A stretch of 64,000 nt of DNA, taken from positions 36,387,620 through 36,451,619 of the forward strand of contig CM043700.1 in NCBI GenBank assembly GCA_023935145.1, written 5' to 3'. Shown one piece after another: positions 1 through 13,900 of this stretch. Made by a program: the position numbers and the translations under genes. Position 1 is the stretch's first letter; each line of letters opens with the position of its first letter. Below the pieces are notes generated by a model that saw only the letters and a list, made by a program, of their open reading frames with translations, was not told where the DNA came from and did not search any database. The DNA is from Bretschneidera sinensis (Eukaryota; Streptophyta; Magnoliopsida; Brassicales; Akaniaceae).

Positions 1-2394
1 CTTTGTTTGGCAGCCAAGCAAACGGCCAGTGATTGGCGAGAGGGTTGAGACCTCAACACCACAGCTGGGGGCAAAAGTTTCAGCAAATAAAGAATCAGCT
101 GGCTTCTTGGCATCAGGCCCCCCAACAGCACCACAATCACCTTTGTATGCTTTTATATACTGCAATGCAATGCAGGCCAGACCTGAGTTATCATGGAGGG
201 ATGATCCCTTGTGTGCGGTTCTGTTATTGATAAGCACAGTCACCAACTCGTCCGCAGGATTATCAGTGACTTTCACTGTAAATTTCATTCATAATATCAT
301 AAATGATGAAAAAATATAAAATAAAACATTGAATTATAAAAAGAAAATAAATACACATTTTAGCGCAGACTTTAACCATACAAGAAGACTAATTAAGTAT
401 AACTAAAGAATTTAGATATGTTTTATCATGTATGAAACAGCATTTGAAACCCGAAGTTCAATATTTATTCTACAAAATCTGGTAAAGTTTTTGTACAAAG
501 AGATATATTTCTGAAAAGACTCCAGAGAGATGGAAACCTAAGTGAAGAGGATACTACCAATCTCCACCTATAGCCGGTTTTTACCACTATGCCTTTTCCA
601 TTCATTTCCTAGTTAGTAGAGAATTTTATCTTGCCTCATCTTAAATAATGGCTTTAGTTTAGTATCTTGGGAATAAGAAGAAGGAAAAAAATCAACACAG
701 AGGCAAAAAGGATTACAAATAATAAAAGAAGGCATAAGAGAAAGCCATATTTATAAGCTATCTCCTAAAAGAATGGCTTATGCCTCGGAGAAAGGCTTGC
801 CTGCAATTTCCAATGGTGAATAGGGGCCACTAATTAACCAGCACAGTACAAGAAATCTGAAGATGGGAAACTTTCTAGTGAAAAGCTGAAGATCATTATA
901 CTCTCTTCGACTAGCTCGTTCTTGAGAATGGGGGAAAATACATAGACAATGGCTCCTAATAATTGATGTTCCTTAATTTTTTAACACTTCACACTCCTTA
1001 GCCAATCTCCCCCTTTCTTTCTTTCATTAGTAAAGAAATCTATTTATAAATAACATAAACAATATGTATAAGGACATCTAATTTTTTATATTCTTCTCTT
1101 CTTCTCCCCTCTATACATATCCCATGATAATGAATTTCTCTCTTTGGTTTGTTGAACATGTATCCACTACAGCAATACCCACAAACTAATTTCCTCATTA
1201 ATCAAGCGACATCTTTGCATTCACTAGTAAAATTTCTATTTTTTCATAATACTTGGGAAAAAAAAAGAACTTAAATTTTTCATAGGTCCACACCATAATG
1301 ACTATGTTCCTGTTGAGGTCACTGGACTGAGATGCGGAACTCTTATGTGTTAAAGCTTTTTATCAAATAATATATTTATGGTTTAGAATGTTGCAAAATG
1401 AACAATAACACCCAATTTCTAATGCTCCCCTTGGGCATGTTTGATTTCTTTTAAGTTTTCAAAGCAATGTTTCGGAAAACATGAACAGAAAACGGTTTTA
1501 TACTGCTTTTCACTAAAAACGCGTTAGGAATAGGATAACTATTATTTAAAAAAAAAAAATTCTAATCTATCTCATTATAATTCAACAACAATTTAATGAG
1601 AGAAAACTCAATTTCCGCTTTTAATATGTTTTCTCCTTATTTTAAGAACCATTATAAAAAAAAAAAGAGTTCAAAAAAATATTTTCAAAAACAAGCATAC
1701 ATCCAAAAACGTTTGTCAAAAACTTATTTATGAAGATGCTAATCAAACTTATTTTGAGCATCAAGGAAAAAACATTATCCAAACATGCCCCAAGGCTTCA
1801 TTTGGTTCACACATCTCAGAATAATGGAACGAAACAGAAGAGCTTATAAACAGCTCCCTAATCCTATCAAAAGCACTTTCAAGCAGAAGTAATTTGTTAT
1901 CTTGGCCTCCATTATCTACTTATCTTGGTTTCTAATTCTGTAAACCAATATAGTAACAAATTTCGTCGGTCTCCAAAGAGGTCAAATAACTAAAGACTTT
2001 TGATCTTAAACACTAGATCTAATAACTTAAATGATTTCCAAAAAGGCCTATCTTAAACAAAAATCTACTCAAATCTAAGCACGCAATTAATGCTAAGATT
2101 TTAATCGATGATATTTCTCGATAAATAGTAAGCAGCTATTTATTAGTGAATTAGTAAAGAGGCACACATTAACAAACAAACAAATTTGCAAAGCTCTCAA
2201 GCAGATCAAGCACTCACTATAACCGATACCCATTATTCAAATATATAACAAAATGCATTCTTTAAAATCATTTGAATATGATTTATATATCTACGGATAA
2301 GTGAAAAAGAAAACGGCATAGGCTTACTTTGACTGTTAGCAGAAGCGAATAGGAAGAGAAATGGAGCTAAAAGAAACCAGAGAGCCATCGCCAT
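1..2394 (-). CDS. Secreted, probably GPI-anchored plant protein (5' part; gene runs off the left edge)
   Basis: Two exons are visible on the minus strand. Exon 1 (2394-2328) starts at ATG with MAMALWFLLAPFLFLFASA, a typical signal peptide (short N-region, hydrophobic core, small residues at the cleavage site), and ends at a GTAAG donor. Exon 2 starts at 275 after TTTACAG and stays open to base 1; it contains LINNRTAHKGSSLHDNSG and an IALQYIKAYKGDC block, with several Cys. The phases agree (one base plus two). I read this as the conserved plant family of extracellular, Cys-containing, often GPI-anchored proteins with a CAP-like N-terminal helix pattern. The family assignment is from memory of its motifs, and no molecular function is known to me. 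The C-terminus and any GPI signal lie outside the window. The 2-kb intron contains a foldback element. Confidence 0.68.
276..2327 (-). other. Long intron 1 of the GPI-anchored-protein gene
   Basis: About 2 kb lies between the GTAAG donor at 2327-2326 and the TTTACAG acceptor at 277-276. It is AT-rich and I see no coding exon in it. A foldback element occupies 1429-1795. Confidence 0.55.
1429..1795. mobile_element. Foldback/MITE-like element in intron
   Basis: The left end reads CCTTGGGCATGTTTGATT and the right end, on the opposite strand, reads CCTTGGGGCATGTTTGGATA, so the ends form an imperfect terminal inverted repeat around about 365 bp. The interior is AT-rich with further inverted A/T tracts and no ORF. 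No clear target duplication was found. The same end type recurs at 23369-23820. Confidence 0.6.
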
Positions 2395-2595
2395 TGTTCT
2401 TCTTCGGAAACAGGGAGAAAGAGAGAGATCTTGGAGATGAACAGAGCAAGAAGAGTTCAGCAATGTGTCCACTTCGTAGCTGGTGCTTTACAACTACAGT
2501 TATTATTTGGTAATTTTAATTGCCGACATGCCACCAACCGGGTTTTCGGGTATGACCCGAGTTTGTAGCAAACTTTTAAATTGTCCATATTGTTG

Positions 2596-2654
<59 letters not shown>

Positions 2655-3896
2655 GCACACGACTCCAATGTCATGATTGAAACATTTAATTCTTTAATGA
2701 CTCAGTTGAATGTTTGTATTAAGATTAATTAACATGTCACGTTTCTTTTCTTTTTAAGATGTCCTTTCACATAATCTTCAATTAAATTTTTTTTAATATT
2801 CGATAAATTTTAAAAAAATTTGTTTATATTTTAAGGATAATTTTGTTATATTCATAAGATTTAAAAATATTTCACATCAATAATTATTGTAATAATCTAT
2901 CTTTTTTTACCTAAGATCATTTATTTAGATTTATTAATGTGAATATATTTAAAATTAATTTGAAAAGTTTAAATAAGATTTACAACCTTAAAGGTTTTGC
3001 AATTTTATAAATCAATTTAAGCTTTACAAACTTAAAAATTTGAAATATATATTTTTATTATATATTTTAAATTCATAAATTTAAAAATGACGAAACAACG
3101 TCATAAACTTAAATATATTTATTTATTTATGTATTTTATATTAGAGTTTAGATTCAGTATTTTGCCAAGCTTCCTTTGATCGTGAAAAGTCGCCAATGAG
3201 TTTGCTGCAGTAAGGGTCTGTCTTAACTTTGGGGCAGATTGAAATACTTATTAACGGTAAAAAAAAAAAATTTGTAATTTAGTTACTTTATAAATATAAA
3301 AATTCAAATTCTGATAAAAAAAATATATTTCAAATTCATGACTTTTTAATCATTCAAACAATGAATTTTATTTCAAATCTTTAATCTTTATATTTTATTT
3401 AAATGCATGGATTTTAAATTTATAAATTTTAAATACATGAAATTAAAATTTACATTTCAAATACAAATTCATGTTTTCAAGCGAAATTTAAAACTTTCTT
3501 TTACAATTTATATGATTTTAATATAATTCTTTTGGTTTCATTTTTTTGTAGTGGTTTTTCAATTTTCATTTTTTAAATATTGCATTGAAAATATAAAAAA
3601 TTAATAAATATTATTTTTTAAATTATATTAAGAATATATAAATTAATATAAAAATAATTAAAAAATTAAGATATAAAAGGAGAAACATTTTCCACCTCCT
3701 TTGAATTTCCTAATCATTTGTATGTACTTTTTTTTATAAAAAAAATTAAAAATTGAAAGGGTAAATGTGGAACTTGATCCACTTGCCTTTTAGCGTGGTA
3801 AAAGAGTAAAAAGACCAAAGGCAGAATGGAGAAACAAACGGATAAGAGTTTAGAATCTCTCTCAAGGCAAACCTGCCGTGAGAGAGTTCTGTCAGA
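2395..3896. promoter_or_regulatory. Divergent intergenic region between the GPI-protein gene and the lumen-protein gene
   Basis: The two flanking genes start in opposite directions, so this 1.5 kb must hold both promoters and 5' leaders. It is strongly AT-rich and contains the (AT)n tract. I could not single out a convincing TATA box because of the base composition. Confidence 0.4.
2601..2649. repeat. (AT)n microsatellite
   Basis: About 49 bases of uninterrupted AT dinucleotide lie in the divergent promoter region. The short IYIYIY frames across it are repeat translations, not genes. Confidence 0.97.
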
Positions 3897-6613
3897 ATGG
3901 CCACACTGAACACCGCGGCGCACGTTAGCACCAGCGCATTCGTTGCTTCAACCTTCCCTCGCTCTCCCTCCTCGAACTTAACCCAAATAGCGAACAATCC
4001 CTCGCGAACCAGGTGCGCATTGTCACCCCCGAAATGGCGGGAGAGCAGGCGATTGGTCTCCGTCACTCTCCTCCTCTCTCACCTGCTGTATGCCCCCAAC
4101 TGTACGCCTCTTTTCCTTCATTGGGTTTTCTTTTTTGGGTTTTCTTTATTTTCTTATTAATTAAAGTCGTGTTTGGACATAACCGCCATTAGGAAATAGA
4201 AGTTCGTTAAAGTGTGTGCCTGTGTCCTAGTTACTCATAAATTTGTGTTTTTGGCAATTAATCGGATTTTGTGTGTGTTTGCTTTGCAGATGCTATGGCA
4301 GGTAGCTTGTTGGACAAGTATGTGAAAAGGTAATGACAGAATGTCAGGTTTAAATTTGGGAGCTTATTTTCTTCACTGAATTTTGCAGTAAATTTGTGGG
4401 ACTAATTTGTAATTGTCTAAATGTAGACTAATCTCCGGTTCCTTGATAATCACAGCATTGAAATATCATACTTTTGGCACCATAGTGTTTCTTGTTCAAT
4501 TTGTTGTTTTTGATTTATTGAGAGAAAAACTTGTAGATAAGTACTTTGTTCAATATAATATAACTTCTAATTTTGATTTTTTTTGGGTGGAAACTATTTC
4601 TTATCTTTGGTTGTCTTATCTTTGTTTGCTTGTAAGAACTAATTCTCTATAATGTATACTCAACAGGAAAAAGCTTGATCCACTTGAGGTCTATGTACCT
4701 GCTGTTATATTGACTCAGTTACAGATTAAGGACTTGGGTAATTATCTTTATTTTTGCTTCAATATTTCATTTCTTGATGAAAAGTAGGAAGTTAATGTTC
4801 ATTAATTCCTTTTTTTAATAATAGTTATGACTAATCATTAAGGTCATCTGTCTCTGAGAACCTAAGAGCACATAGAGAATTTCCTCAAGTTTAGCAGTTT
4901 GGGTTTGGTGAATAGTTGTCTAGCTGCACTTCTCACTTCATGATTGTGTCTTTCTTTACTTTGCCTGGATGCGAACACATCAAATTAAGGGCGTCTTTCT
5001 TTGATTTTTGGCTTGTGGTATGCAAGAAGTGCAAATGTTATTAGGTTTTGTAAAAAAAAGTGTGGTTTAGTACTTACATGTTATTTTTTCACTGCTATAG
5101 ATAGAACTCTGGAGGTTGATCAACCCCGATATGATATCTGCCGATCTCTACTACGTTCTGGTCCAGCTTCATCTCTACGTGTAAATATTCGAGCAGTAAG
5201 TTGAGGCTTTCTTAAATTGTTGAGTATTCTTCATCTTAAATTGGAGTATCAATCTACTTCTGATTGTTAGCATGGTTGAATTTGTCGTCTCAGCTTTTGA
5301 ATCTTTTGTGATTGAAATAAATAACTAATACTCTATTGAGAATATAATTAATGCAAGAGAAGTTAGAATTTGTTTTAGGATCTCTGAAATTTAGTAAGGC
5401 TCTTACGATAACACTCAGAGAAAAGGGTTCCAGCATTCTGGTGATTCTGTCAAAACTTTTGCGTTATGCGTATACTGACTAGTGAGTGTGCATGCTTTTG
5501 ACTAATTTTATTAAAAAAATGATGTCCTCTCTTATGTTTTGACTGTTTTCATTCATGAAATCATTTTAGTGCTATGCTAGAATCAAATATCAAAAGCATC
5601 ACTGTATATTCTCATTTCAATTTGCTTCATGGCAGTTTTTGTGTACATGAGTTCCTGAGGTTTGTTATTTTATTTGGACCTTCAGGTAGCACAATATGCT
5701 TCAGATGCTGGAAATGGCAAAACTGCTTCTAATGATGTTGATCAATGTCTGAGGTATAGCAATTACTTTATAAATCTTATATGCAACTTTTGAGCCCAAA
5801 AAATCTTATGCAAATGCCAGGTTTTTGTCGAGTGATCAATTATTGTGCCTGCCATCTGGTGTTCCTTATAGCAGACCATAGGACCTGGTTACCTAGAAAA
5901 TTACTTGGGTGATTCTAGTGTCACTAGGAGTTCTTGTGTTAATCACTTGTTTGAGGATCTGTGAAGTTGTTTGTACTAGTATTCATTGTGGATGTAATCT
6001 GATTTATCGTAAAGAAAAAAAATGAAAATGATTTGTGGATAGTCTGTCCAAGTGCTGGTTTGATATTTTATAGCAAAAATGGTATGCTGTTAGAGAAAAA
6101 AAAATTGGCTTGCGTATGGAATTAGGTGAAATAATCTGGCCAGCAAGTATAAAAATCTGTTGCAAGTTTGCATTGCTGATGTCTAATGTGCTTTAACTTA
6201 ATTGCTTTTCCTCTTTTGAAGGGCTTTGGAAGAACTCGATTCCTTGCTTCTGCGTGCATCAAGAAATGATCCAAAAGCCTCAATCAAATCAATGAAGGTG
6301 GAGGTTGGAACCGCCCTTAATGCCTTAGACAGGTATGCTTTATAGCAATATTTTTCTCAAACATCCCATGATTGCACACATAAGATCTCATTACTTCCGC
6401 AGATAATATATCCCATGCTTATAGACCGATACGTGTAAAGATGAGTAAGTTTCTTCTTCTAACAAGCTTTCCCTTCACAGCCTCCTACAAACCATCCCTT
6501 CTGACGTGCTAGATAAAGCAAAGGCTATAGCCAACGCCTATAGAACCCCAGAAGAAGATGCGGAAGCTGAGATATTGGACCCAGAAATAAAGCAATTGGA
6601 ATCAATACTATGA
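3897..6613 (+). CDS. Chloroplast thylakoid-lumen protein with twin-arginine-type targeting (complete, 7 exons)
   Basis: The exons are 3897-4101, 4290-4329, 4667-4737, 5101-5195, 5686-5753, 6222-6332 and 6481-6613; all introns are GT-AG, and the total of 723 nt encodes 240 aa plus TGA. The N-terminus (residues 1-50) is rich in Ser/Thr/Ala/Arg, as in stromal transit peptides. It is followed by RESRRLVSVTLLLSHLL and then AMA before GSLLDKYVKR: a twin arginine, a hydrophobic core and an A-x-A cleavage site, the layout of a Tat-dependent lumen signal. The mature part (about 170 aa) is predicted mostly helical, with blocks LDPLEVYVPAVILTQLQIKD and VAQYASDAGNGKT. Size and layout would fit a small lumen protein such as the 17.9-kDa one, but I cannot confirm that name from the sequence. 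Lumen location is inference from the signal. Confidence 0.88.
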
Positions 6614-7916
6614 ATTATGTACCTAATGGGTTTCTTTACAGATTGCTGAAGTTAAAAAATCTTGCAGTTTACAACAAAGCAAAATGTTTGTTACTGACAC
6701 TGTTTATATGTTTTCTACTAGAGATGTGATATCCGGAGCCTAGGCGGATGATTTTTATGATTCGAATACCTTGATATCATTGTGTATATGGATTTCACTC
6801 AATAATCTATTTTTGAGAATTAGTAGCATTCGTTCCTTTTTCATTCCTGTTGCTTATGAGAGGGTACGGTTTTTCTCTTTCATTTGAGTGGTATTCCAAT
6901 CTCAAAATATATTTTCCTTGAGAAAACTGGAGCGAGTCTTCGATCGATAGCACTTAATTGTCCACAATCTTTTCTTGTAAAGTCAAATTCCAACAGAAAG
7001 ACCTTGGTTTTGAGCAATGCTATCATCTATGAGCTATATGCGTTCCGAGCAATTTATTAGCAGAACCAGGAAGGATTTTCAGCGATTGCAGTGTAGCTCA
7101 TCATGCCAAGAACCCACAGAAGACTTGTCCACATTTGCCTTCACTAAAATCTGCATCCAGATAAGTTTACAGTAGCTGCAACTAAAGTCTGAAGAAGAGA
7201 CGGTCTCACGATTCTAATCGCGGTTGCATAGAGTACAGGTAGTATTAACTTGCAATCCTCAAGCTTGCTGGCTGCTGCCTAGCTTTGGTAGATAACCTCC
7301 TATCTAGGATGGCCGACCAACCTATGAAAGCGAAACCATGCTTAGAGACGTAAGATGTGAACCATACCCGATAACTGATCCAAAAACTTTTGCTATCGGG
7401 ACAAAATACATTTTTGTTTTGTGAAAAATATATCATATTTATATTATTTTAGTTTCAAATAATTTTATATAAAGTTTAAGATCACTACTTTTTTTCTTTC
7501 AAAACTAATAAAAAGAAAAAGAAAACCTTTTCCATTCACAATTCAAAGTAGATTTTAACACTGGGCAATAACTAAGAGCAAACGGTTACAGATCCTACGC
7601 AGCAGCGAGTTAAGAAGCCGACAACAATAGTGACCAGCTGCATCGCGTTAACTACAAGTGTTAATTCTACACCAAATATTATTTAACTTAACTTGAACAA
7701 AAAAATGATGATTAGCACAAAAATAACAATTTATTGTACTGTTTACACGATAAGAGAGCTACATCATGTATATCCATACAGCCAAACAAACAACAAGCAG
7801 ATGACATTTACAACACATGAAAAGACAATCATGGCTACAATACTACGCTGGTTGCGGCAAACAATGGAAGCAAATAATCGCTGTAAAAGTTAAAACAAAA
7901 TTCTTAAATCACATTA
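6614..7916. other. Convergent intergenic region
   Basis: This holds the 3' flanks of the lumen-protein gene (plus) and FBL15 (minus). No ORF with a plausible start or family signature and no repeat was noticed. Confidence 0.6.
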
Positions 7917-10900
7917 TTATGAAGGTGACAGGCTGCTGAAGATGCGCTTCAAACTGGGGCACGCTGCACGTAACCGCCCCATGCTCATAGAATATATCTT
8001 TCAGCCACCATGCAACAGAAAAACGATGAATCAAAGTCATACTCTTATCCAACTAAAGTAAACAATTTAAACTCTTACAGATGACAGTGAAATGAAATAC
8101 TACTGATTGGGAAGAAACTAAAGAAAACATTAGTCCTCACCTTTGGGCAAAAACGGACATCCAAAGTCTCCAGCATGCTACACTGTGATATTGCAGTATC
8201 AACTGCTTCTTCATCAATGCTACAGGACTTTTAGAGACCCAATAGCAACAGAAAATCAGTTAACAGAATTAGATGGGAGAAATTTGGGGCAGTACATCAA
8301 CTATGATAACAGAGGAAATACTAAGCAACACAAAAGAATAAATGCCATTCTAATGAGTTGAAGAAGAACAGCCTCTGGAAGATTTAGGAATAAATATTAC
8401 ATATAAAAACTATAGAACAATTGACCACTGAATCAGAGTCAACAAGCAACATGTAGAAAAAAACATGGGGCTGCCCCACATGGATAAGAAGGTAGTTCCA
8501 CAATGGACATTAGAGCTGGTCTGTCTCAGTGTAGAAACTATTTGCCCCTTCAGTGAACCAGAATAAGAGGAGGATAAGATGAAGAGGATAAAATGAGATG
8601 ATTTCATTCAATCTTACATCTGATACATAAAAATTATCAAATATCACTATTTCATGAAAATTATTTCATCTTATCCTCCTAATCCTATCCTCGTTAATCC
8701 AGTGTCCAAACAGGCACTATCTTCACATATAATGTGGGAATCGGGATAGGGGATTCACTGAGCCTACCAACGAACTTACTCCACTTTGTTAACCAGCAAT
8801 ATGTGAATCATATCCATTAAGCAAGATTATCCATAGATGTGAGCATTCCAGTGGAGCAACCCCAGACCAAAGCCTAATGATGCAATTCAAGCATCTTCAC
8901 TTTTCACAGAAGTCACTCACCACTTATATTACCCAACAATGAGAGGGCAAAATGTCAAAAGATTTCTGTTCCTAATTGAGCAAAGCCCAGACAACGATTA
9001 AGGAGGCAAAAGCCATACCTGAAGAAAGAGACTAGTCAATCTTGGACACCCAAGTTTCAGTATTTCCAGAGAGCAACAATTGCTGTATAACATATAAAAC
9101 AAATAATTAGCAGATAGAATAGCATAATAAATCAGACATTACATCAAGGGAAGATGTACACCTCAAATTAAGAAAGACCAAATTGAAACAAGCAAGGTCA
9201 ACTTCCTTCAAGTTGGAAGATAGAGAAAGGTTCAACGATGACAAATGATAACAGCGAGCCACTGGTGGAATGAGAACTTTCCTAATATTAGGACAACCCA
9301 CACAGTTGAGGTTCTGCAGTAAACGGTTGGCCTGCTCAATTGGCTCATGGATGTTCGCATGAGGAAACATACTAGTTGAGTTATATACACCAAGGGTCTC
9401 AAAGAGATGACCACCACTAGGACCCCAATTCAGGTCATGCATGTTAACACAACCATTCAAGCTCACATGAGTTAGGTGTGTACAGCAAGCAAGAAGCTCC
9501 TCTATGGCAGACTGACAGAGGGTCCCATACGATAAGTCCAACTCCTGAATTGCTGGTAGAGCACCTTCCTTATAAAGAGGCTCCAATGATGAGTCAGTGA
9601 GATACTTGCACGCTTGTAATTTTAACACCTTAAACAAGATAAGGAAAAATAACTTCAATAAAACCACCCCGAAAAAATATAGTTAGGAACATAAAAATGT
9701 CAAAAAAATACGAATATCTACCACTCTCTAGACATGGATGACTGATGATATGAGAACCCTATATTTTAACCGTAACAATTATATTAAAATATGATGAAAA
9801 AGCATTGGTATCTCAAACAGGATAATTAGATTAACACAAGCCTACATGACCATGAGACTTATTTGTCACTTTTTCAGACCTCCGAGTATCAAGAGTTCTT
9901 AACACCTAACACACTGTCACGATTAGGAGAGCATTGGAAGAATCATCAAGTAATTTATTTCAATGAAAAGTGCAAGCAGATCAGAAGCAAGCAATGCATT
10001 TTGCAATAAAGCTCCTTATATGTAGCAGAACAACAAAAAAGCGTAATATATGATGCTGAATACAAATGTAGTAGAATGATGCTCAAATCTGATAATATAT
10101 AAATTACCTTCAGTCGCAGACAAGAATCAAAAACTGGCTGTAAATTCATAAGAAAATTGTATGATAAATCAAGAATAGTCAAATTTGGAAGCCAACGCAA
10201 GGAGTAAAGTCCATCAGAACCGATAGATGGGCATGACATTAATATTAATGACTCAATCAGCGGGCATGAAGCAGTGGTTGCAGACAAGCAGTCATCCTTA
10301 AGTTGGCTGCATACACAAATAACAAGAAAAGTCAGTCACAGCCTAGAAAAAAGAGCAACCAAAGTAATTAGTAAGTGTAACATTGCCTGCAAAAGGAAGC
10401 ATCCAGAGATGTTAAGAGAGGACAATTGATGGATGCCTCAGATAATACACCACATCCTTTCAACTCGAGAGACACCATACACGGCGCTTCAATACTAAGC
10501 GTGTTCAATTTAGGACATATTCCAAGATTCAGCGACAGAAGAGTAACCTATTAAAAAGCGATAAAAAAAATCAACGTGCAAACAAGTAGATGTTTTTTTA
10601 TCAATATGCCAACCAGTTTATGTTATTTGACCAAATGAATTGCATGGCAGCTAAGCAACCAGTCACACTTACAGGGCAAAATGACGCGCTTTCAAGATGA
10701 TCACAACCATCTAAACAAACTTTCTCGAGACAAGGGCAAGAAAGCTCAAGAGAAGTAGTAGCACGGCAACCAACAAGGGAAAGACTGACTAAAGAAGTAC
10801 TGCAGAACCGTACTGCTGTCAAGCTCTGCCCAAAGTATAAAACAAAAAATTCATTTACAAGGAAAACTAAAAACAAACGATAAACAAGTTGATAGAAGTA

Positions 10901-13900
10901 ATCTATCAGACAGTAAAGAAGAATAGCACAGAGCCCAATATATCACAAATGCATGCTGAAAAGAACATTGAATAACATGTCCATTGTCCAAACACCAAGC
11001 CAAATGTTCATTTATATGTTATACATAAGTAAATTTAACACATTTAAGTAAATTCTTTTGTAAATGAAGTAAATGTATTTGATTTTGTTGAATCTCTCTC
11101 GTATGGATAGCCTTGTACATGGATTGCACCCCCTTGGTGCATTTTTCTTTTTATATATACATTTTACTTATAAAAAAAATCTCAGTAATCGGGAAAAAAC
11201 TGTATCACAAACCTCGCAGTTATCAAGAACTAATGATTTCAGCATTGGGCATCCACCACCATCGCTAAATACTTCACAAATGTTGTTTGTCAATGACTCA
11301 CAATCTGTAAGATCTACTTCTTGCAAACCTTGGCATTGCAGCACTAACGTTGTTAAGTTCTCCTGCTTCTGCAATGATAATTTCTGCACGTCCATAATAC
11401 CAATCCATCATGAATCTTACTATTGAATATCAAGGGCATGAAAGAGACATAATAGTTATATTGAAGTACATACTTGAAGTGAATTTGAAGTAATGTTAAT
11501 ACGATGGAGTGCTGGGCAATTAGACACCATTATAGATGACAGCATGATACTTCGCAAGTTCAAATCAGCAAATCTGCATAGGAAAAATAAGAAAACTTGA
11601 ACTTCAACAAAAAGATCCAAAGGTGATGGGAAATATTTCCCCCATCCCCAAAGAAATCGTCGAATCTTTTTAAGATTAGAATATAATGTTTATCAGAAGG
11701 CGACGGAGCAGCAAACATACTTGCGACAATGAACAAGTCGTATACTCTGCAAGTGAGGAAGATCCAAGGACACAGAGGCCAGCAGATTGCAATTATCAAG
11801 CTCCAAAACCTGCAGCAGATTAAAATGTAAATTCTGCCATGTTCAAAGTATTTATCAAAAGGCTGCAGGACAACAATGTCTATAAAGCAACAGAATTCAA
11901 ACCTCCAACATATCACTATGAGATATTGCAGCCATTGAGGCTGAAGTGATACCCTCGCAGCTGTGAAGCTTAAGAACTGTTAACATGGGCAGTCGCACAG
12001 ACTTCAAAAAGAAATCAAGGAAGCATGTCAATTGGATATCCAAGAAACACCAAAAAAAGGCAATTACCTATATGAATCAATTGTAACAACCTATAAGAAC
12101 TGACCTCGAGCGATATGTTTGGGCAGTATGAAGCATTAAGAACATGTAGACTAGCACAGGCGATAGATATTTCACGTAGTGTTTCATCACTGACACAAGA
12201 ACAATTCGACATGTCTAAACACTCTAATTGAGGGCATGAAGTTGCTGCTGAACGAATTGCTGCATCTGAAAGCTTGTGGCAAGAGCCTATATCAAGAAGA
12301 CGCAGAAGTGGACAATTGAGCAAAGCATGAGCCATGTTACTGCGTTTCAGGGACAAAGTTCTAAGTTGCGGACACCTGCAACAGGACATATTTTACATAA
12401 ATTAAGCAGAATGACAGAAATTAAGAGTTTGGAGTTTAATCAGAATATTGTTTCACCTTATGGATAAACGCATCACGCGGCATTTTGTAAGTTTTAGATG
12501 ACGCAATCGATCATGGTTTATAGGTATCTCCTGAACACCACTACCAAGAGTAGCATCATTAACATTCAAGCTCCTCAACATATTACAATCAGCCAACGCA
12601 TGGAAAAAAGCATCCGAAAGTTGGCCTCTTCCCAAAGTTAAAGTCTCAAGATTTCTGAGAATCAGAAAAGATATTTATTAATGGAAGGCCTTCATAACTT
12701 ACTTGACTAGGACAACACTAGACATGACAAGACCCAGTTACCTCAAAGAAGAGACTGCTTTCATGACTAGCAAGTGGATGGCAGGAGCACCATAAATATT
12801 CACTTCGGTGGCATTTGGATACCGTTGACACATGTCTTCAACTGCATATGCAACAAAAGATGAGAAATTTTTATACCAAGTTTATTTAAAAAGATAAGTA
12901 TCTGCGTTCTCTCAAAATATGTAAACAAAAAAAGACAATACAAACACAGTAAGACCGGTTCCAATTTTCCAAGAATTTTAAACAACATTTTCACAATTAA
13001 GTGCTCAGAATAGCTTATAGCAAATTTAGTTTTCAAATGTCAAATACAAAGGTGCTACAGAAAACTTCAGTCTGATATGTCCATGAAAGCAAAAGCGTAA
13101 CCGAGAAGATACGTAGATACACTGAAAAACCTTAATATAATCTTCTGTTTCTGCTTAAATTTATCCTGTTCAAGCAATTTCCAGTTCTACACAATGGATT
13201 AATGAACCAGCACTTTATGCTACCAAAAATTTAGCTTGTAATCTCAGAGTGTGTGTTTGACTGCATAAGGTGAAAGGAGACTTCAGGCCCCAACATAATT
13301 TAAAAAGCACCAGTTCTTTTAAGGTTTCACGAGACGATATCACCTTCACAAGGTACCAACTAAATTCTCAAGTTATATTTCTTAAAATCCCTCAAACCAC
13401 CACTACCACCCCTTAACCATTCCTCTGGAAGAGGGAGGGAAAGGAAACAGTTAACCGGAAAGTAGTTAGCACTTACATTGTTCTAGAGATATATTCCTGT
13501 TTTCAAAATTCAAACACCTCCAGAAATCTTCATGAGCACTAGCAGATCGCCACTGCCGACAAACCATAGCAGCTCGACAGAGATTGATGTGGTCCAAGAA
13601 AGAGAAAACCTGAGAAAAAAAGGAGAGAAAATGAAACCAAAATGATAACAGAAATAAAATTAAAAAAAGAAGAAGAGAAGATCGAAGAAGCATCATAAGG
13701 AAACATGAGCAACACTTATACCATATGCAACAGGTCATCTGTCAGATCCATCCGAACTTCTAACTCTTCTGTTTTTGAAGAACTATTCTCATCCCCATCA
13801 TCTTTCCCACCACTAGTGTCAAACGAATTATCGTCCCCGCCATCATTCAACATAAAATTGTGGTAAAATATCCCGTTATTAGATGGAACAGAAGAGCCCT

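Noticed and set aside
29..319. Plus-strand open frame at the left edge
   Set aside because: It is antisense to exon 2 of the minus-strand GPI-protein gene, whose splice phase and conserved residues fit.
2457..2680. IYIYIY-rich small frames
   Set aside because: Translation of the (AT)n microsatellite.
3746..4066. Minus-strand frame over exon 1 of the lumen-protein gene
   Set aside because: Shadow frame; no family pattern, and the plus-strand exon chain is complete.
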